NCBI GenBank assembly: GCA_963070105.1
Contig: OY718804.1
Span: forward strand, 11,113,817-11,177,816
Origin: Litomosoides sigmodontis
Lineage: Eukaryota > Nematoda > Chromadorea > Rhabditida > Onchocercidae
Direction: 5' to 3'
DNA: 64,000 nt
How positions within the stretch are numbered: the stretch's first letter is position 1; each line of letters opens with the position of its first letter. The notes beneath the pieces are model-generated. The model was not told the origin of the DNA and ran no database searches. It saw only the letters and a list, made by a program, of their open reading frames with translations. Shown here in pieces: positions 21,934 through 35,823 of this stretch. Position numbers and translations under genes: made by a program.

Positions 21934-24709
21934 CACTACCCCTGTCGAAAATTCGGAATAAGGCTACCACAAATTAGAGATACCCACAATAAATCATTCC
22001 TCACCTCAGAGGTTGGTTTACAACTGCATAGCCTTTGCTCTAATCACACAATGGCAGCTGCCCATTTGTAACTCCAAAGATAACCGTAATTCCTGCAAAT
22101 TACCTTACGTATGGCTACTCACTCCGTCATATGCATTCTCGTTTCAAGGCGCCGCCTTGACCTCTCTCCTCATCGATTGTAAACTCTTCCTGACCTCTTC
22201 CCTTCCAATCAAACTCTAAAAACTATGAACCGCTAAATAAGCCACTCCTACATGCACACACAGACATATATATAATTCGGTAAAAAGGCCTACACCTTCC
22301 AGTCCACTGCAACTTCCTTCCTCAATTGCGCCATCTATGCCGTCGTGCCACAAGCAGCACTCCGGTACTGCTTGTCTTCCGCAGCCAGCTAATTCTGCTA
22401 CTGCTCGTCCTCTTCTGCTAGCGGTATCTCCAACAAGGCAATTATCCATACTAATAATGTTCGGGAACAACTGTTCCAGCACCTCACAGTATCACCTCCT
22501 TCTCCCACATGAGTCATCGACGTATACTTCTCCCTGCCTCTGAGTCTCTAACCTGACGTCCATGTATATCTCTGTCTGTCCATATCGTCAGCCTGAGGTC
22601 AACACGCGTGCTTTTGTCCGTCCACATCTGCTTATAGACGCATGTCTGCCTCTCTTTGTCTCTCCCATATGTATGGCCTGATATTCGCACTTCTCCCGTA
22701 TTTCTGCGCTCCCGCGTTTCTGCCTATGGCCTTGCCAGTTTCGTGCTGAACTTTGTTGGCAGTAAATATCTCGTTCTCGTTCATACCAATCCGATACGCT
22801 TTCTTACGCTGTAAATAGTACACGTCTCGGCCTAGTGAGAGAGACTAGGAAGTTACGGTGAGCGTGCATCTGTGCACCTCTGATGATTTCAGTACGCTTA
22901 GCTGTTCTACCTGGAAGGCACTGTCGATATTAGATCATCCGGCGCCCTTCATGGAGAAAATCAAAGTGAAAACTGAGAAAGCGAAAACTGAACCGGAACA
23001 TATGTGAATCATTCAAGTGAACTTGAGCATGACGTGTGTGAAGAAGGAGGTGACGATGTAGGGGTATTGAACACAATCATCATCCACTCAATAAACTCCA
23101 ACTTTCGTCCCTTCGGCATCACAACAGTCGAACCAGGTTGTCTGCTCTCCCCCCGTACTGCTGTCCTCGATGTTCTTATAATAGTATCGATTAATATATT
23201 TCTTTTTGTCTTCCTTCTTCCCTCTCTTAAATTTCAACTCTTGTTTAATTTCAATTTTCTCAAAAGTACTCATTCATTTCGAATGTCGAAATGAAGTGAA
23301 GTAAGTTTATGCGCACGTTCTTTTCCTTTTTCATTCTTGAGGACAGTAGAGAGTTCTGTGCTAATTGACCTCAAGCAATTTTCCCTTCCTTCTCGTCTTT
23401 CGGCTTTATTCCGCTATACCTTCTGCATTTTTCCGGGTTAATCTCCTACTTCATCTTTATCCTGAAATGAAAAGGTAGAGAAGACGCATAGGTAAGCATG
23501 CTATCCCATCGATCGTCCTATGTCATTTTCATGATTATTTTTCCGTTGTAGGAGTTTTTGCTTCTTTCTTTTCCCGGCATTTTCTTGTTTTCTCAACTTT
23601 TCCAGGCACTATTCATAAGCGGCAGACTTTTTCCTATTCATAAAAAGCGAAATTGTCGGCGAGGTCATGTCAACTTTGTTAGATTTGATTTGAATATGTG
23701 GTTTCCTTCTAATTAACTAATTGATAACATTTGAAAGGAAATGTAACATTACTGTTGGAAGGAGGACGAACTGAAATCAATAGCTCCAATTGATTGCTTC
23801 AATATTTCTGTTATTCTGTCGAGTGATGACTCATCTTCCCTACACTGTCACAAATTTCATCTAAGGTTTCTCGGTCAGTCGGTGTCAAATACTGTCATGT
23901 CAAAAGAGCAGCAACACGCCATCATTTCCTTCTTTTCCTAACAAATTTGTAATGAAATTAGTTTTGATCGAAGCACTTAATTTTAAGATTTTTTTTTCGT
24001 TTAATTTTGTTGATGCAAAGTTAGCAGTCATTAAATTGGATGAATTAGTTTAACTTATTACTGCTTGTTGTTGGATTGTTTCTACCCTCAAATTCAAAAG
24101 GAGGCTGAACTGCGGGGAAGTAGACATGGGAAACGTAACACTTTCTCAGTTCTCAGCTATGATCTTGCTGATGACGTGAGCATTCGTAGAGTTTTTGGAT
24201 AGTCGTGTAAGTGAGGAAGTGGTCAAGTACTTCCAAGGTAGATAAATAAAGAGATAATAGGCAATTTCAAGATAGATCGAGAGGTGTAGCACTGATTTGA
24301 ACATTGTTCAGAAGCCCTTTTTGTCATATCGATTAATTGCTGAGGTGTCACGTAGGGGTAGGCGAGATCTTGTTTCTCTGTGCTCTTTCGCTGTCGTAGT
24401 TTGAAGTTAGTTGCTTGACAACTTTTTATTGCTTTCGAACTAAACAACCATTTCACTTTTCCTAATTAATTAACTAGGCAATTTAAGCTTTTTGAGATGA
24501 ATAGGTGGATGGAAGAGAGTTTAAGGTAAACAAATAATTAATCATTCAGTATTTCGCTCTGCTAGCATCCCCTTGAAAAAAATTCATTCCCTTTAAAGGT
24601 GAAATATATTTTTGCGTAAATGTTGGCACTTGTCTAAACAGTTATTCTCATATAAGTGTCGCTTATTTCGTAGGTTCTACTGCGTCATTGCATCACTTTA
24701 TGCAAAGTT
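20323..24709. other. Gene-poor intergenic region upstream of clp-1
   Basis: About 4.4 kb without any exon I can support. The middle (about 22050-23200) is richer in C and G than its surroundings, but its short ORFs show no recognisable domain or consistent splice structure. A (CA)n microsatellite sits at 21880-21931. An acceptor-like ttatttcgtag near 24673 may be the trans-splice site of clp-1. The region could hold distal regulation of the calpain gene or a non-coding transcript. Confidence 0.5.
21880..21931. repeat. (CA)n microsatellite
   Basis: About 25 CA units, broken once by a CG. A minus-strand ORF of cysteine-valine repeats here is an artefact of the repeat. Confidence 0.97.
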
Positions 24710-27700
24710 ATGGAAGGTGATGGAGAAGAAAAGTGCATTGTTGTAAGCTTTTTTATTTCATTACTCCCTTTCAAGGATTAAAATTTTGAAATTTGAACAG
24801 ACGAAATAACATCGAAAATTTTTTTGCGAAACTGTTTAAGAATTTGTAATATATAAGAGCGAAAAGTGTTTTAACTGAATTTAGTTTTGAATATAAATTT
24901 GGGTGACCCGTCTTGTTGTGTGAAATTGTCGCATGAAATTTCTTTTAAGGTTAAAATACACGAAGATGAATTTAGTGGTTTAATAAGAAATATCGCAAGT
25001 GACTTTTTTCGTGATAAAATTGGTGGCACTGCAGGTGATATCCTTGGTAACGTGGTGGGCAGTTTTGACGGCCGCGGAGGTATTTTTCGTTCAACGTTGT
25101 TCTTTTAATTTCCAATACTAACAACGACAATGCACGATTACATATCAGCATGAAACATTGATGTGAATGAGTGTTACTGAAAGATTCGTCTTTTAGGTAC
25201 CATTCAACAGCTACTTGTTTTAGGCACCGATCACCGGTGAATTTATGTGTAGGAAAGACAATATTGCTACGCTTTCCATGTTTTGCTTTCACTTGAGAAC
25301 GGTGGAATGTCATATCATAGAACATATTTTTATAGGCAAAAAGGAGGATGTAAAAGCTTTTACGATCTACATGTGCTTTTTAGCCAAAGGTGGATCTACG
25401 GACAGAGGACATGACCAACGGGGTGGATACGGAGGTGGCGGATACGATGAAGGAAGGGGATATGGAGGTCCATTTTACGATGGTTACGGAAGTGGTGGAT
25501 ATAGTCAAGGAGGATTTGGCAGCGGTTATGAAGGTGGTGCACCTTTTGGTTTCAGTGGGGGAGGATATGACAGTGGTAATAGATTTGAAAACAGAGGACA
25601 GAAGAATGATAGTAGCGGTGCATTTGGACTAGTTGGAGATCTAATTGGTAATTAATTATTTGACAAAGTTCAATCTTTTAATGTAGAAATGATTTCGTTC
25701 CTTTCAGTACCAAATCTTACGTCACATTGATATATTTATTAAGCTATCAATTTCAAATTTAATCAATTTTAGTCATTTAAGACCTCTTATAGCCCTCGTC
25801 TATCATTGCAAAAAATAATTAGTCAGTTTTTGTAATGCATAATTTCTAATTACTAAAAAGGTTAAGGTGGAATATTGGATGGTGGACCAGATCGTAGGGG
25901 TAGTGGTGGCTGTGGTTATGATAGTTATAATCGAAAAAAGCCAGAAAAAATTCGTAAGTTTATTTTTGCAATATTTCGATTGTCGGACGAAAACGTTGGG
26001 GTTGAAGAAAAAGATTTTTAGACCTAGCATGGACATTAGCAATCGTTGAAGTTTTGTACTCTCTCAGTGAGCGGCGAAATATTTGATGATCTCTTTCTTG
26101 AACATTTCTCTGAAAATTAGGGAATAACAGTGTTTTACAGAATTGTTTGCATTATACTCCTTGTTATAGTAATAGTTAACGCTCTATCTCGAAGTTCATT
26201 AATAAATAGCTTCTTTGATTAGTTGTTAATGTCGTAGAGCTTTCAAATATGGACGTGATGTTATTAATGAAGGTGGGTTCAAAAAATATGGAGGTTATTA
26301 TCAGTTCAAAGAAACTTCCCACTATTGCACATTGTAATAATTGTTGAAGGACATGTACTGGTCATTTAATCTAATCATCCATCAATACTTTTAATGCTCA
26401 GTTTCGGTTTCCCGCTAGTTGAGATCCATGCCATGAAAGAATTCTCTCATCAGAGAAAAGAGATTTCTCCTCTCTTCTACTTTAGCCACTACACAAATAA
26501 TGTCCTTTTTCCGACGATAGCAGCTGGCAGGAAAGCACACTTCTCATCCGCTCCTTTTTTTTAACTAACTTTATTCACTTATATCTGTATGTCAATCTTG
26601 TCACAAAGCAGTCGTTGATCCCTTTTTATTTCAATCAGTTTTATCTGTTTTCATTCGTTCGAGCAGTAATTTTGTTTTGCTCAAATTTAGAGTTAAAAAA
26701 TTTTTGCTGTGCTAATAATGAAGAAGGAACGAAACAGCTGTTTGAAGTAAAACATTTTAGTCAGAATGAAATATCAATCTTCTAAACATTTTATTTGTTG
26801 AACTTGTCTTCTGTTTCATTAGCTTTTTATTCCTCCCAATAATCCTCTTCTTTAAAAGCTCTCTTTTTTATTATTTCAAAATTTTGTTCTTTTTCTTCTC
26901 CCTCTGGCTTTCGTTGTATAGAGAAGATCACTTGTACTATAATGAGAACTGCAAAACTCATTTGTAGTATATTGCTTTCAAAATGTTTCCCTCATCTCAT
27001 GTCTTACTGCACTGCAATACTTCCATATACTTTATTTCTTCTGTACCATGCTTGAATTTCATCAAAAACAACGGAGGATAAACATGATTTGAAAACGTTT
27101 GATTGGAACAACAGTGGTTGCAATTTCGCTTAAGTTTGCTAGGATATAATTTAAGCGTTCTAATTAAATTGTTTGCAGCAGTCCCTAATTACCATGATGA
27201 TAAATAAGAGAGGGCTTAAAAAACTAGTATCGCATGGCATAAGTTAGTTTAGGTTTTCCAAAAATATTTGTTGCAAATATCTAATGTTTGAATATATCGA
27301 TTGGTTCTGTACCGCCTGTTTCGTAGCTTAGAGAGGGAAGATGGAATGAACGTTAAAAACTGCCATGTATTCCACAAATACGTACTGTCGTAACGTGCAG
27401 AACGGTTGTTTTGTCTTGCTTGTTCCGTTCATTTCTACCCACTCACTCTCTCACGTATTTGAATACTAAAAGGTTCATTGGAGATTTTCCCGAACAATTT
27501 CGAAATTATTTAATTAGAAAAATTCATTTAGCTATGAAACAATCAATTATTCCTACATTATCTACTAATTTTAATTGTATTTTTACTATAATGCAATTCG
27601 GAATTAATACTAGTCTTTCCGAAGAACTGTCGATAACACGCGTGCCGAGTCCATTCATCATTTCATATCTTCAGAGATGTACTTTTCATCATTTATACAC

Positions 27701-30700
27701 GTTGGCAATTTTCAGTTCGATTGCTTAATTGATTTTATACGGGAGGCGGGAGGCGGGGAGAGGGAGTGTTCACACTAATTCGAAAATCGACCTATGCTTT
27801 TCCAAAAATAAGTCTTCTAGCTTTTGCAAGATCTGTCCTTTTCGGAAATACTGGACAGTTCGGCAAATCAGAGGCCTGTTCAACTAGGCTACTTTTTTTT
27901 TCTCTCCAAAAAATGTTAAGGATTGCGCTTCATATGCCTCATAATTATGTATTTTTGATTAAAGTTTTCTTTTTTCCTGTCCTTGCCCTTTTAATTTTCT
28001 ATTTGCAATCAGTTTATAGAGAAAACATCATCTAAATGATAACTTTAATTTCTTTTCTGCCACTTTTTTTCTTTTGTCGTTCAATGAATTTTAAATATTT
28101 TGCACTGTTAGGATGTCTTGCTTACTTTGCCATACCTTTGAGCAACATTTTTACGTATTATAAGTGCTGTAATTCAATTCTATTGGCAATTTTTTTCAGC
28201 ATATTTACTTGTCATTATTGAAATTGCTCCACGTAATTTAGTAAAATTCAACCAAAATGTTCTCTGTTTTAAAACGCTGTATGGATCTGGAACATGATTG
28301 TTCCGGTGAACATAGTATGAAATGTTATAAGTTTCAAGGTAGTTAAAAATTTTTGCCAGTCAAGAATTCTTTTTAGATTTAAGTCTCTGTACTATCAATT
28401 CAGACTTTTATTGCACTTATAGTAACAGATGTTGCAAATGTTGCTGAATTTTTTCACATTTCAGGTGATCAAATTGGAGATATCATCGGTGGCTTTGTCT
28501 CAGGCGGACGAAGTGGTACCAGTGATTCTTATGGTAATTTTTTTAGAAATCGCTTAAATAACTAATTTTAGCCTAAATGATTTCAGGTGGTGTGAAAGTT
28601 GGTGATATTGCTGGTATTATCGGAGGCCTGGCTGGACCAGGTAGCAAGAGTCAGAAACTTGGCGGCCTGATCAGCGGTATTGGTGGACTAATCGGTAAAA
28701 AAGAAGGGCGGTATAGAGATGGAGGTATTTTTTTAATGCCATTTGTTTTTGTTGAAAAAATCAGTCATTTTATTTGACTTTCCTCGCACTAACTAGAACC
28801 GTGATTTCGAATTCCACTGGAAATTTGAAATGTATGCAGCATTCTTGGGAAAAACAAGTTATAAAATTGATACAAGCTGTTGAAAGTTCTGAAATTTTTT
28901 TTAACTTTCTTTCTTTTCAGATTTCAACATTTTCAAAACTAGTAGAACTTATTTTCAAACTATCTCTTGCAAGTTTCAGGTCCAAATGTAAATCCAAACA
29001 ATCTGAGCGGCGGCATGACAGATGTTGTAAGTGGTCTTGTTGGGCATCTAGCTCACCGTTACCTTAACCTTGACCCGACTACAGGACGCATTATTGGTGC
29101 TATTGCTGGCAACCTTATCTTCAATCTTGGTAAATTATTTAGTCAAAATCTATAAAGCTGTAAAGTCTGCTTGTCATTTGTGGTGTAAAAATCGAATTTT
29201 TCCCAGGTGGCGAAGACAACAAACTTGGAACAGTTGGAAAAATTGTGCTAGACAATATTATCAGCGGCAAATTCAAACGAAAGGTATTTGTTAATTTATT
29301 CGACGAGTATTGTGAAGCCTTAAAAGCGTTTCATGGTGCAACAAGAAATAAACAGATGTTTTTGTCCCACTTAACAGTTCACACGGTCTTGGTCAAAGCT
29401 GACGAGTGAATAAGTTTAAGATCTTGCTCAAGACTCGAAAGCTTGATAAATTTTCTTCCACACGAAGCGTTTGATCTCTAGGTTGACCCTTATATACCAC
29501 GAGAACCGACACGACGTCTGTATCCTCCAGTGCCTGATAGAAGAACTGACGAAGCACTTGATTTCTACTCGGAACGAGATCGTTGCCTTGCTGTAAGCTG
29601 CTATTTTTAAGCTGTAAAATTTTTCTAGTTGAAGAATTTGGAACTTAATGTAAGATAAGGAAAATTAACTTAAAGAAGGGATAATGCAAGTGCATTTGTA
29701 AAAACTGATCAAGAAGATTTTCAGGAACGAAAACTTTTTGAGGATCCCCAATTTCCAGCCGACGATAAAAGTTTGTTTTTCAGCAGACGTCCACCCAAGC
29801 AGATCGAGTGGAGACGACCAGGAGTATGTTTTATGATTTTTTTATTGTCTCATATTTCAACTATTTTTTTTATTTCCTCAAAAGGTTTACAACTTTTAAG
29901 GAGATATGTGACAATCCACTGTTGCTTTATGAGGGGCAATCACGCTTCGACGTTGTACAGGGAGAATTGGGTGACTGTTGGCTTTTAGCTGCTGCTGCGA
30001 ATCTTACATTGAAAGATGAGCTATTTTATCGAGTCGTACCACCAGATCAGAGCTTTACCGAAAATTATGCTGGTTTGTTCTTATCCCAAGATTTAACTTC
30101 AGCTTTTAGTTTTCAGTACTGTGAACTCGAACTTTTCTTAGTTTTATTTTTGTTTTCTTTCGTTGAATTTTATCAAAATTTTTAAAAATTGAAGGCATAT
30201 TTCATTTTCAATTCTGGCATTATGGTACGTGGGTTGACGTAGTCATCGATGACCGTCTTCCAACATCTACCAGTGGCGAACTGTTGTACATGCATTCCAG
30301 AGATAACAACGAATTTTGGAGTGCACTCCTGGAAAAAGCATATGCAAAGTGAAAGTTTCACGTATCTTTTTAAATCTATTGACATATAATTAAGACTACT
30401 TTCCACTTATGAATAGCGTCTGACTCAGAATCCTTTTGAATCATAGTATCGGATAAAGGCTGGATTTTCATTCAGTTCTAGTCTAGTCTACGTAAATTAA
30501 CATTGATTTGTTCTTTTTAGTTTCTAATTTTAGACTTCATGGTTCATACGAATCACTAAAGGGTGGTACTACAAGTGAAGCTTTAGAAGATTTCACTGGT
30601 GGCTTGACAGAATTTTTTGATCTCTCACAGCCTCCTAAGCATTTGATGGAAATGATGATGAGAGGTTTTGAAATGGGCTCATTATTTGGATGCAGTATAG

Positions 30701-33172
30701 AAGTAAGCTATTTTCTGCAGTTCACATTTTTGACATATTTTGGTATTTTTTCATCTAATAACTTAGTCTCTGATTTAAAATGCAATTTGGTAATGAAATT
30801 ATTGCTGCTGAGCTATAACACGGTTAACAATTCTCAAAAATTTGCGTGTAACAATTCTCAAAAATTCAATTGTACGTCAGAAAAAAGCCCAGTTAACATT
30901 GCAATTTCAGGCAGATCCGGGTGAATGGGAAGCGCGAATGCACAACGGTCTGGTCAAAGGCCACGCATATAGTATAACTGGAATGAAAATGGTAAACCGT
31001 CTCACAATTTCAAGTTAATACTAGCGTTTTTTCGTATACATTAACGTCTGCTTCGAAATATTTTTTAAGGTGAGTGGAAAATATGTTAGTATACCATTGT
31101 TACGTATACGCAATCCGTGGGGTAACGAGCATGAATGGAATGGTGCGTGGTCGGATAATTCAAAAGAATGGAAAAATATTTCTCAACAAGAGCGTGACGA
31201 AATGGGTTTGGTTTTTGCTCACGATGGAGAATTTTGGTTTGTTTTAGGATTTTGCGGAAAACGTTCTTTTTTTATGGCGATTGTTTTGTTAACATGAATA
31301 AGTAATGTGCTAGACATGATGGAGAACATAAACTTTCGGGAAGGTAGTCTTGATTTCATTCAGACCTCTTCACTTTATTCATTCCTCAAGTAGTCCTTCA
31401 ATATCTTTACGGAGAATTTAATCTCGTCTTTATAGCTGTAAAGCTAATGTCGCAGTTTTTCAGTTATCTATATTCCTGTAGCACTCCTTTAGTGTACTAT
31501 GATATAATAAGTGTGTAAAACTACTTATTATTTTAAGTTGTTTTTGCTCAAACATTTGAAATAGTAATGAATTCGATTTTTAGGATGTCATTTAATGATT
31601 TCCTACGTTATTTCGAGAAAATGGAAATATGTAATTTGGGTCCAGAAGTAATGGATGAAGTGCGTTTTTTTCTTATTCTTCCTATTGTAAATATAATTTA
31701 AGGGAATTTTCTTTTTGGATTTTTATTCCCATATGATGTTTACGTATTTATAGGTTTATCAAATGACTGGTGTCAAATCATCGCAAAATGCTTGGGCAAC
31801 ATATACCCATAATGGTGCTTGGATTGCAAATAAAACAGCTGGAGGATGCCGGAACTATATCCGTATGCATATTTGCCTTCCTCATTCATAGCCCTTTTGT
31901 ATGATTTATTGCAGTAGCTTAAGTTTGATAGGAATGGTTGTCAATCCCTCTAAGACATTTCAAATAAACTCATTTCATCGAAAAGTAAGAAATTAATGAT
32001 CTTATATATGCGTGTATTTTTAAGCATTTAATTTTTTTCGATGATCTTTTTCCTCATTTTTTAGAAACATTTGCGATGAATCCTCAGTATCACATCCAAG
32101 TGAGCGATTCGGATCCTTATGATGATGATAACTTATGTACAGTGATAATTGCTGTATTGCAAAAATATCGGCGTGAAATGAAACATATGGGTGTTGATAA
32201 TCTGCCTATAGGATTTGCGGTTTACGATGTGAGCTTATTCTGTTTTCCTGTTAACTAATAAATTCGAATCGATGTTGAATTTATAACTGTGGGTAGCTTT
32301 CTCAGCAGTAAGCTGAATGAAACACAATAATTGCTGACCCTCCAAATTCTGTGAAAAGTGATGTAAAGTCAAAATACCTGCTAGTAACAAATTAGTTATA
32401 AAAGTTAAAAAACGTGTTTATTTCACTCATGATTTTCAAAATTTAAGCAACCTTCTGCCTGTTCAAAATTTTTTGCCTGTCTTTAGTAATCTTATAGTTC
32501 AAATTTTCGGAGGTAAAGATGATAAAAATATGGCGTTTATGGATAAGTGTATCCCAAGTTGTAAGAATGACTTGATATCACTTCAGATTGTATCAATGAG
32601 TTCTTAGATTAATCTACAAGGGAATGTTTGCTTGGTTGTAATTTCTTCACTAGCAGTAAACAGCAACAAATTTTGCGAAAAATGATAATGCACTAGAGCA
32701 TCATTCTAAATTAATTTTTTTGACACTTATTCTTGACACTTATTCTTGATTATGAGAAATTTTGGTTCCTTAATCGGAGTTGATCGACCTTATTCATTCT
32801 TTTCAGGTTGGAAATATTTCTGGACGTTTGACACAGGAATACTTTCGACAACATCGATCATGTGCTAGGAGTGCTGCATTCATCAACTTGCGAGAAGTAA
32901 TTGTTTTTGAATTATTTCGAGTTAGTAATTTAAGTGAGGATGCTATTCACAATTTAATTTATATTCCTAAATCGTTAGGCTTTCATCATTTTGCGAATCC
33001 GTCTCTTTTGATTGCCTTTCAAGTACATAATTTCGTCGCATTCTTGCAGATAACAGGTCGTTTTCGCTTCCCACCCGGAAATTACGTAGTTGTGCCATCA
33101 ACGTTTGAACCAAATGAAGAAGCAGAGTTTATGCTAAGAATTTATACAAATGGTTTTATTAAATCAGAGTAA
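24710..33172 (+). CDS. clp-1: Calpain, CLP-1 type, with glycine-rich N-terminus
   Basis: A calcium-dependent cysteine protease. Twenty exons: 24710-24742, 24950-25079, 25384-25647, 25867-25953, 28465-28533, 28587-28724, 28980-29129, 29207-29283, 29482-29592, 29725-29823, 29901-30072, 30195-30348, 30534-30702, 30911-30991, 31070-31236, 31584-31659, 31754-31862, 32065-32228, 32807-32896 and 33050-33172. They give 820 residues, all in phase. Residues 1 to about 315 form a Gly-rich region: first a [16 protein letters not shown] stretch, then hydrophobic glycine repeats such as [11 protein letters not shown] and [10 protein letters not shown]. The protease core follows, with catalytic Cys in [12 protein letters not shown] (about 412), His in [12 protein letters not shown] (about 569) and Asn in [13 protein letters not shown] (about 593). 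A C2-like domain III ([26 protein letters not shown]) ends the protein. There is no penta-EF-hand domain, as in C. elegans CLP-1. Exons 3-7 are all symmetric phase-1 modules. The start is inferred from [11 protein letters not shown] joining in phase to exon 2. Confidence 0.95.
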
Positions 33173-34290
33173 GCTTTTGGTGAAGCTTACTGAAGCTTAC
33201 TTCAAATAATTTAGCATTATTTCTTGATGCTCATTTCTGATTTCTCTCTTCAATTTATGGTGATACGACTACTACTAACCTTTCAAAAAAATTTCCATAG
33301 CATGACAAAGCGGATAAGTGATTGGATCTCGTTTGTAATTAGATATAATAAATACAGTTTATGCCTAATAGCCTAAAAATATTTACTCTGAAATCCCGAA
33401 AGATCAGCATTAAAAAGTCTTAAATCTTTTAGAGAGCTGTGAATTTCTATCGAGGAGAGCACTTAAGATGTTTTCTGCCGTCGTTTTCTCACAGAAAAGT
33501 GCTGAAGGATGCATTTATTGATCATTACTTTTATGGCCTCTCAGCAAGTTTATTGGCCTGTAACATTTTTCGGAATCATATTGATTTATTGTTTGTTCTT
33601 CAGTAGTGTTTATTGCAACTATTTATGTTATGATAAAGTTGGAATAAAATCTTTTGCAATCATGCTACAAATTTTAGAGAAAAAATAATTGGTATTTGTT
33701 CTGAAAAACTAAGAAATATTCTCTTTCTCTCCCTGTGTATTTCTTTCACAACGATCTACGTCGTAAGTTCTTATTCCAGTATTTGTCGATTATTGTAATG
33801 TCCAGTCACTTCAGTCTTACGTATTTCTAGCACATTCGGCTAATTCGGCAGTTGTGGACTCCTCTCTTTGGTTCCCAATTAAAATTCGCTGTTGTTTATA
33901 GATTTGGTTTTCAGTAATACATCCAGCTTTTCACGGAATATTAGCAGTCAGTGTCCTGCATGAACTTTGTAGAACATAGCATAGGGATGCAGAGGTTTCC
34001 TCTTCGACTTCCAAGTGTTGCTAGAAGTTCCATGGGGGATGGATGGAAGATTACCAAAAAATAAATTGAAGTGGGAGGTTATTGGATCTGAGATTGGTTA
34101 ATCTCAATTATCGTTCATTACAATAAGTTACATAGAGTAACGGAACAATTAAATGCCTTGCATTACAATTAGGAGTTATCGAATCGGTTTCCCATTCATT
34201 TCAGGTTCAAGTTGGAATTCTACTGAAATTTGTTGACCGTGTATCTGTGAAAGTGAAGTGAGAAATAATTTTAAATTGTATTGTAATTGG
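33173..34290. other. Intergenic, clp-1 to IMMP2L
   Basis: About 1.1 kb between two plus-strand genes. A short direct repeat, gaagcttact twice, lies just after the clp-1 stop. An acceptor-like attcatttcag ends at 34203, 87 nt before the next ATG. No other gene is seen. Confidence 0.55.
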
Positions 34291-35823
34291 ATGAGGTTGT
34301 CTGTGCTGCACAATTATATCCGTCGTGCAACCCAACATGGAAAAAATGAAGTGAACAAAGCTGAGTTCTCGCTTACCACTTCCCATTTGATAAGAGAATT
34401 TTTGATTCGATTAGGAAAATCAGTTGGAGTTTTGTCCGTAGCTGTGGTATTTATTGACGTTATTGGCTATCCAGCAAGTGTTACTGGATCATCAATGGAG
34501 GTTATTTTGTCTTTCAACCCTTCTCTTGAAGTTTCAGTATGTTGTCAGATTATTCATGTCAACAACTGAATGAAAAAATAACGAAGGGAATTAATTGTAT
34601 GACTTGGGAAAAAGAGATGTTTGATTAATTCTTATAGTAAGAGTGGTACACACTAACCGACTTATACATAAAAGTCCTGTCGTATTCTAGAGAAGCGGAC
34701 ATATATAAGCTTTGGGAATGAGGGATTGGAATTTTACCTTTCTTGAAGTCAGATCCCTTAAACTTCATAAATTTTGTAAAGTTTAAGGATTAACAAATTT
34801 TGAAGACGAAGGCTTATTGTTCTATTAAATAATGTTGGTGCACTTACCTTTTCTACACTGCTTCAGTGTGATTTACGTCTAACTTGTTGGCCAAGCTGAA
34901 TAAGATTTTGATTTGTGTTCATTATATTATCACCCTGCTTTTGCAGCCAACGCTACTTGGCAGTGACAAGAAGTGGTGGAAGCGGGATATTGTGTGGTTG
35001 TCACGTTTTGGTTTGGATAAACCACAGATCGGACAAATTTACACATTCATGTATATTCCTTATCCATCTGGTTGCTTAATTTTCTTGAGAACACGAAAAT
35101 TATCATATTCTTCTTGTCATGTTTCATTTCCGTACTTCATTATTTGAGTTTATACTTCATTACTTAAGTGTGTCAAATTTTCACTAGGGTCTTTCCTGTT
35201 GCAATGTATTTTGTAGACCACCAAATGATCCAGATAAACGTCACATCAAACGTATCACTGCCGTGGATGGTGACTTAATCAGGTATCGTACATATTATGA
35301 GTTCTATGTTAGCCCGATAATATAGACCGTATTTAATACTTTCATAACGAATCGTACATGTCTGGATTATGTCATGCTGCTTTTTAATGAACCTGTGTTT
35401 CTCTCAAAATTTTCTGATTACAGGCCAAAACGAGGACCAAGTTTTTTAGAAATACCGACAGGTTGCTATTGGTTAGAATCAGACAACCCTAATAATTATT
35501 CCGATAGTAGACTATACGGCCCTGTGAGTTTTGGTTCCATTATTAACTTCTCATTACTTTGATTATGAAACATCCTGACCAAATTCTACTTTAGTCTCTT
35601 TCGGCACATATCAACACCGTTACCTCTTACTCACTCGTATTCAGTGCTAAATTTTGTAAATAAATTGAAGGCACTTCAGGTTTCCGGAGGACTGTTAACA
35701 GCTCGAGCTACGCATATCATCTGGCCTCCGAAACGATGGCGGACGATTAAAACAGAAGTGTTTCAACACAGTACTGTTTCCGTTTCAAGAAGACACCCAT
35801 TTTTCGGGGTCAGTTTTCCGTAA
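34291..35823 (+). CDS. IMMP2L: Mitochondrial inner membrane protease subunit 2 (IMP2 / IMMP2L)
   Basis: A type I signal-peptidase-family serine protease that removes sorting peptides from proteins delivered to the intermembrane space. Exons: 34291-34500, 34947-35050, 35217-35282, 35424-35523 and 35680-35823, 207 residues, all in phase. A hydrophobic anchor (SVGVLSVAVVFIDVIGYPA) precedes the nucleophile motif TGSSMEPTLLG, with the catalytic Ser at about 68. The general base lies in RHIKRITAVDGDLIR (Lys about 116). The conserved C-terminal half contains IPTGCYWLESDNPNNYSDSR, YGPVSGGLLTARATHIIWPP and KRW, very like human IMMP2L. The start was set at the first ATG in the open frame; the N-terminus is some 30 residues longer than human and could instead begin at a later point. 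Subunit 1 (IMMP1L) is excluded by the NPNNYSDSR and WPPKRW signatures. Confidence 0.93.

Noticed and set aside
21701..21970. Minus-strand ORF with a long Cys-Val repeat
   Set aside because: It is a translation of the (CA)n microsatellite.
22013..23294. Several ORFs of 60-100 codons on both strands in a GC-richer patch
   Set aside because: None has domain-like composition, coherent splice sites or a neighbour exon. Frames of this length are expected by chance.
25390..25632. Alternative-frame ORF rich in M, V, D and E over the calpain Gly-rich exon
   Set aside because: It is a shadow of the GGX-repeat coding frame; the Gly frame joins its neighbours in phase.
27411..28221. Three consecutive plus-strand ORFs in calpain intron 4
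   Set aside because: They are rich in F, L, S and I from T-rich intron DNA, lie in different frames and show no shared domain.
30835..30865. Direct repeat acaattctcaaaaatt in a calpain intron
   Set aside because: A single 16-nt duplication in AT-rich intron DNA; no function suggested.
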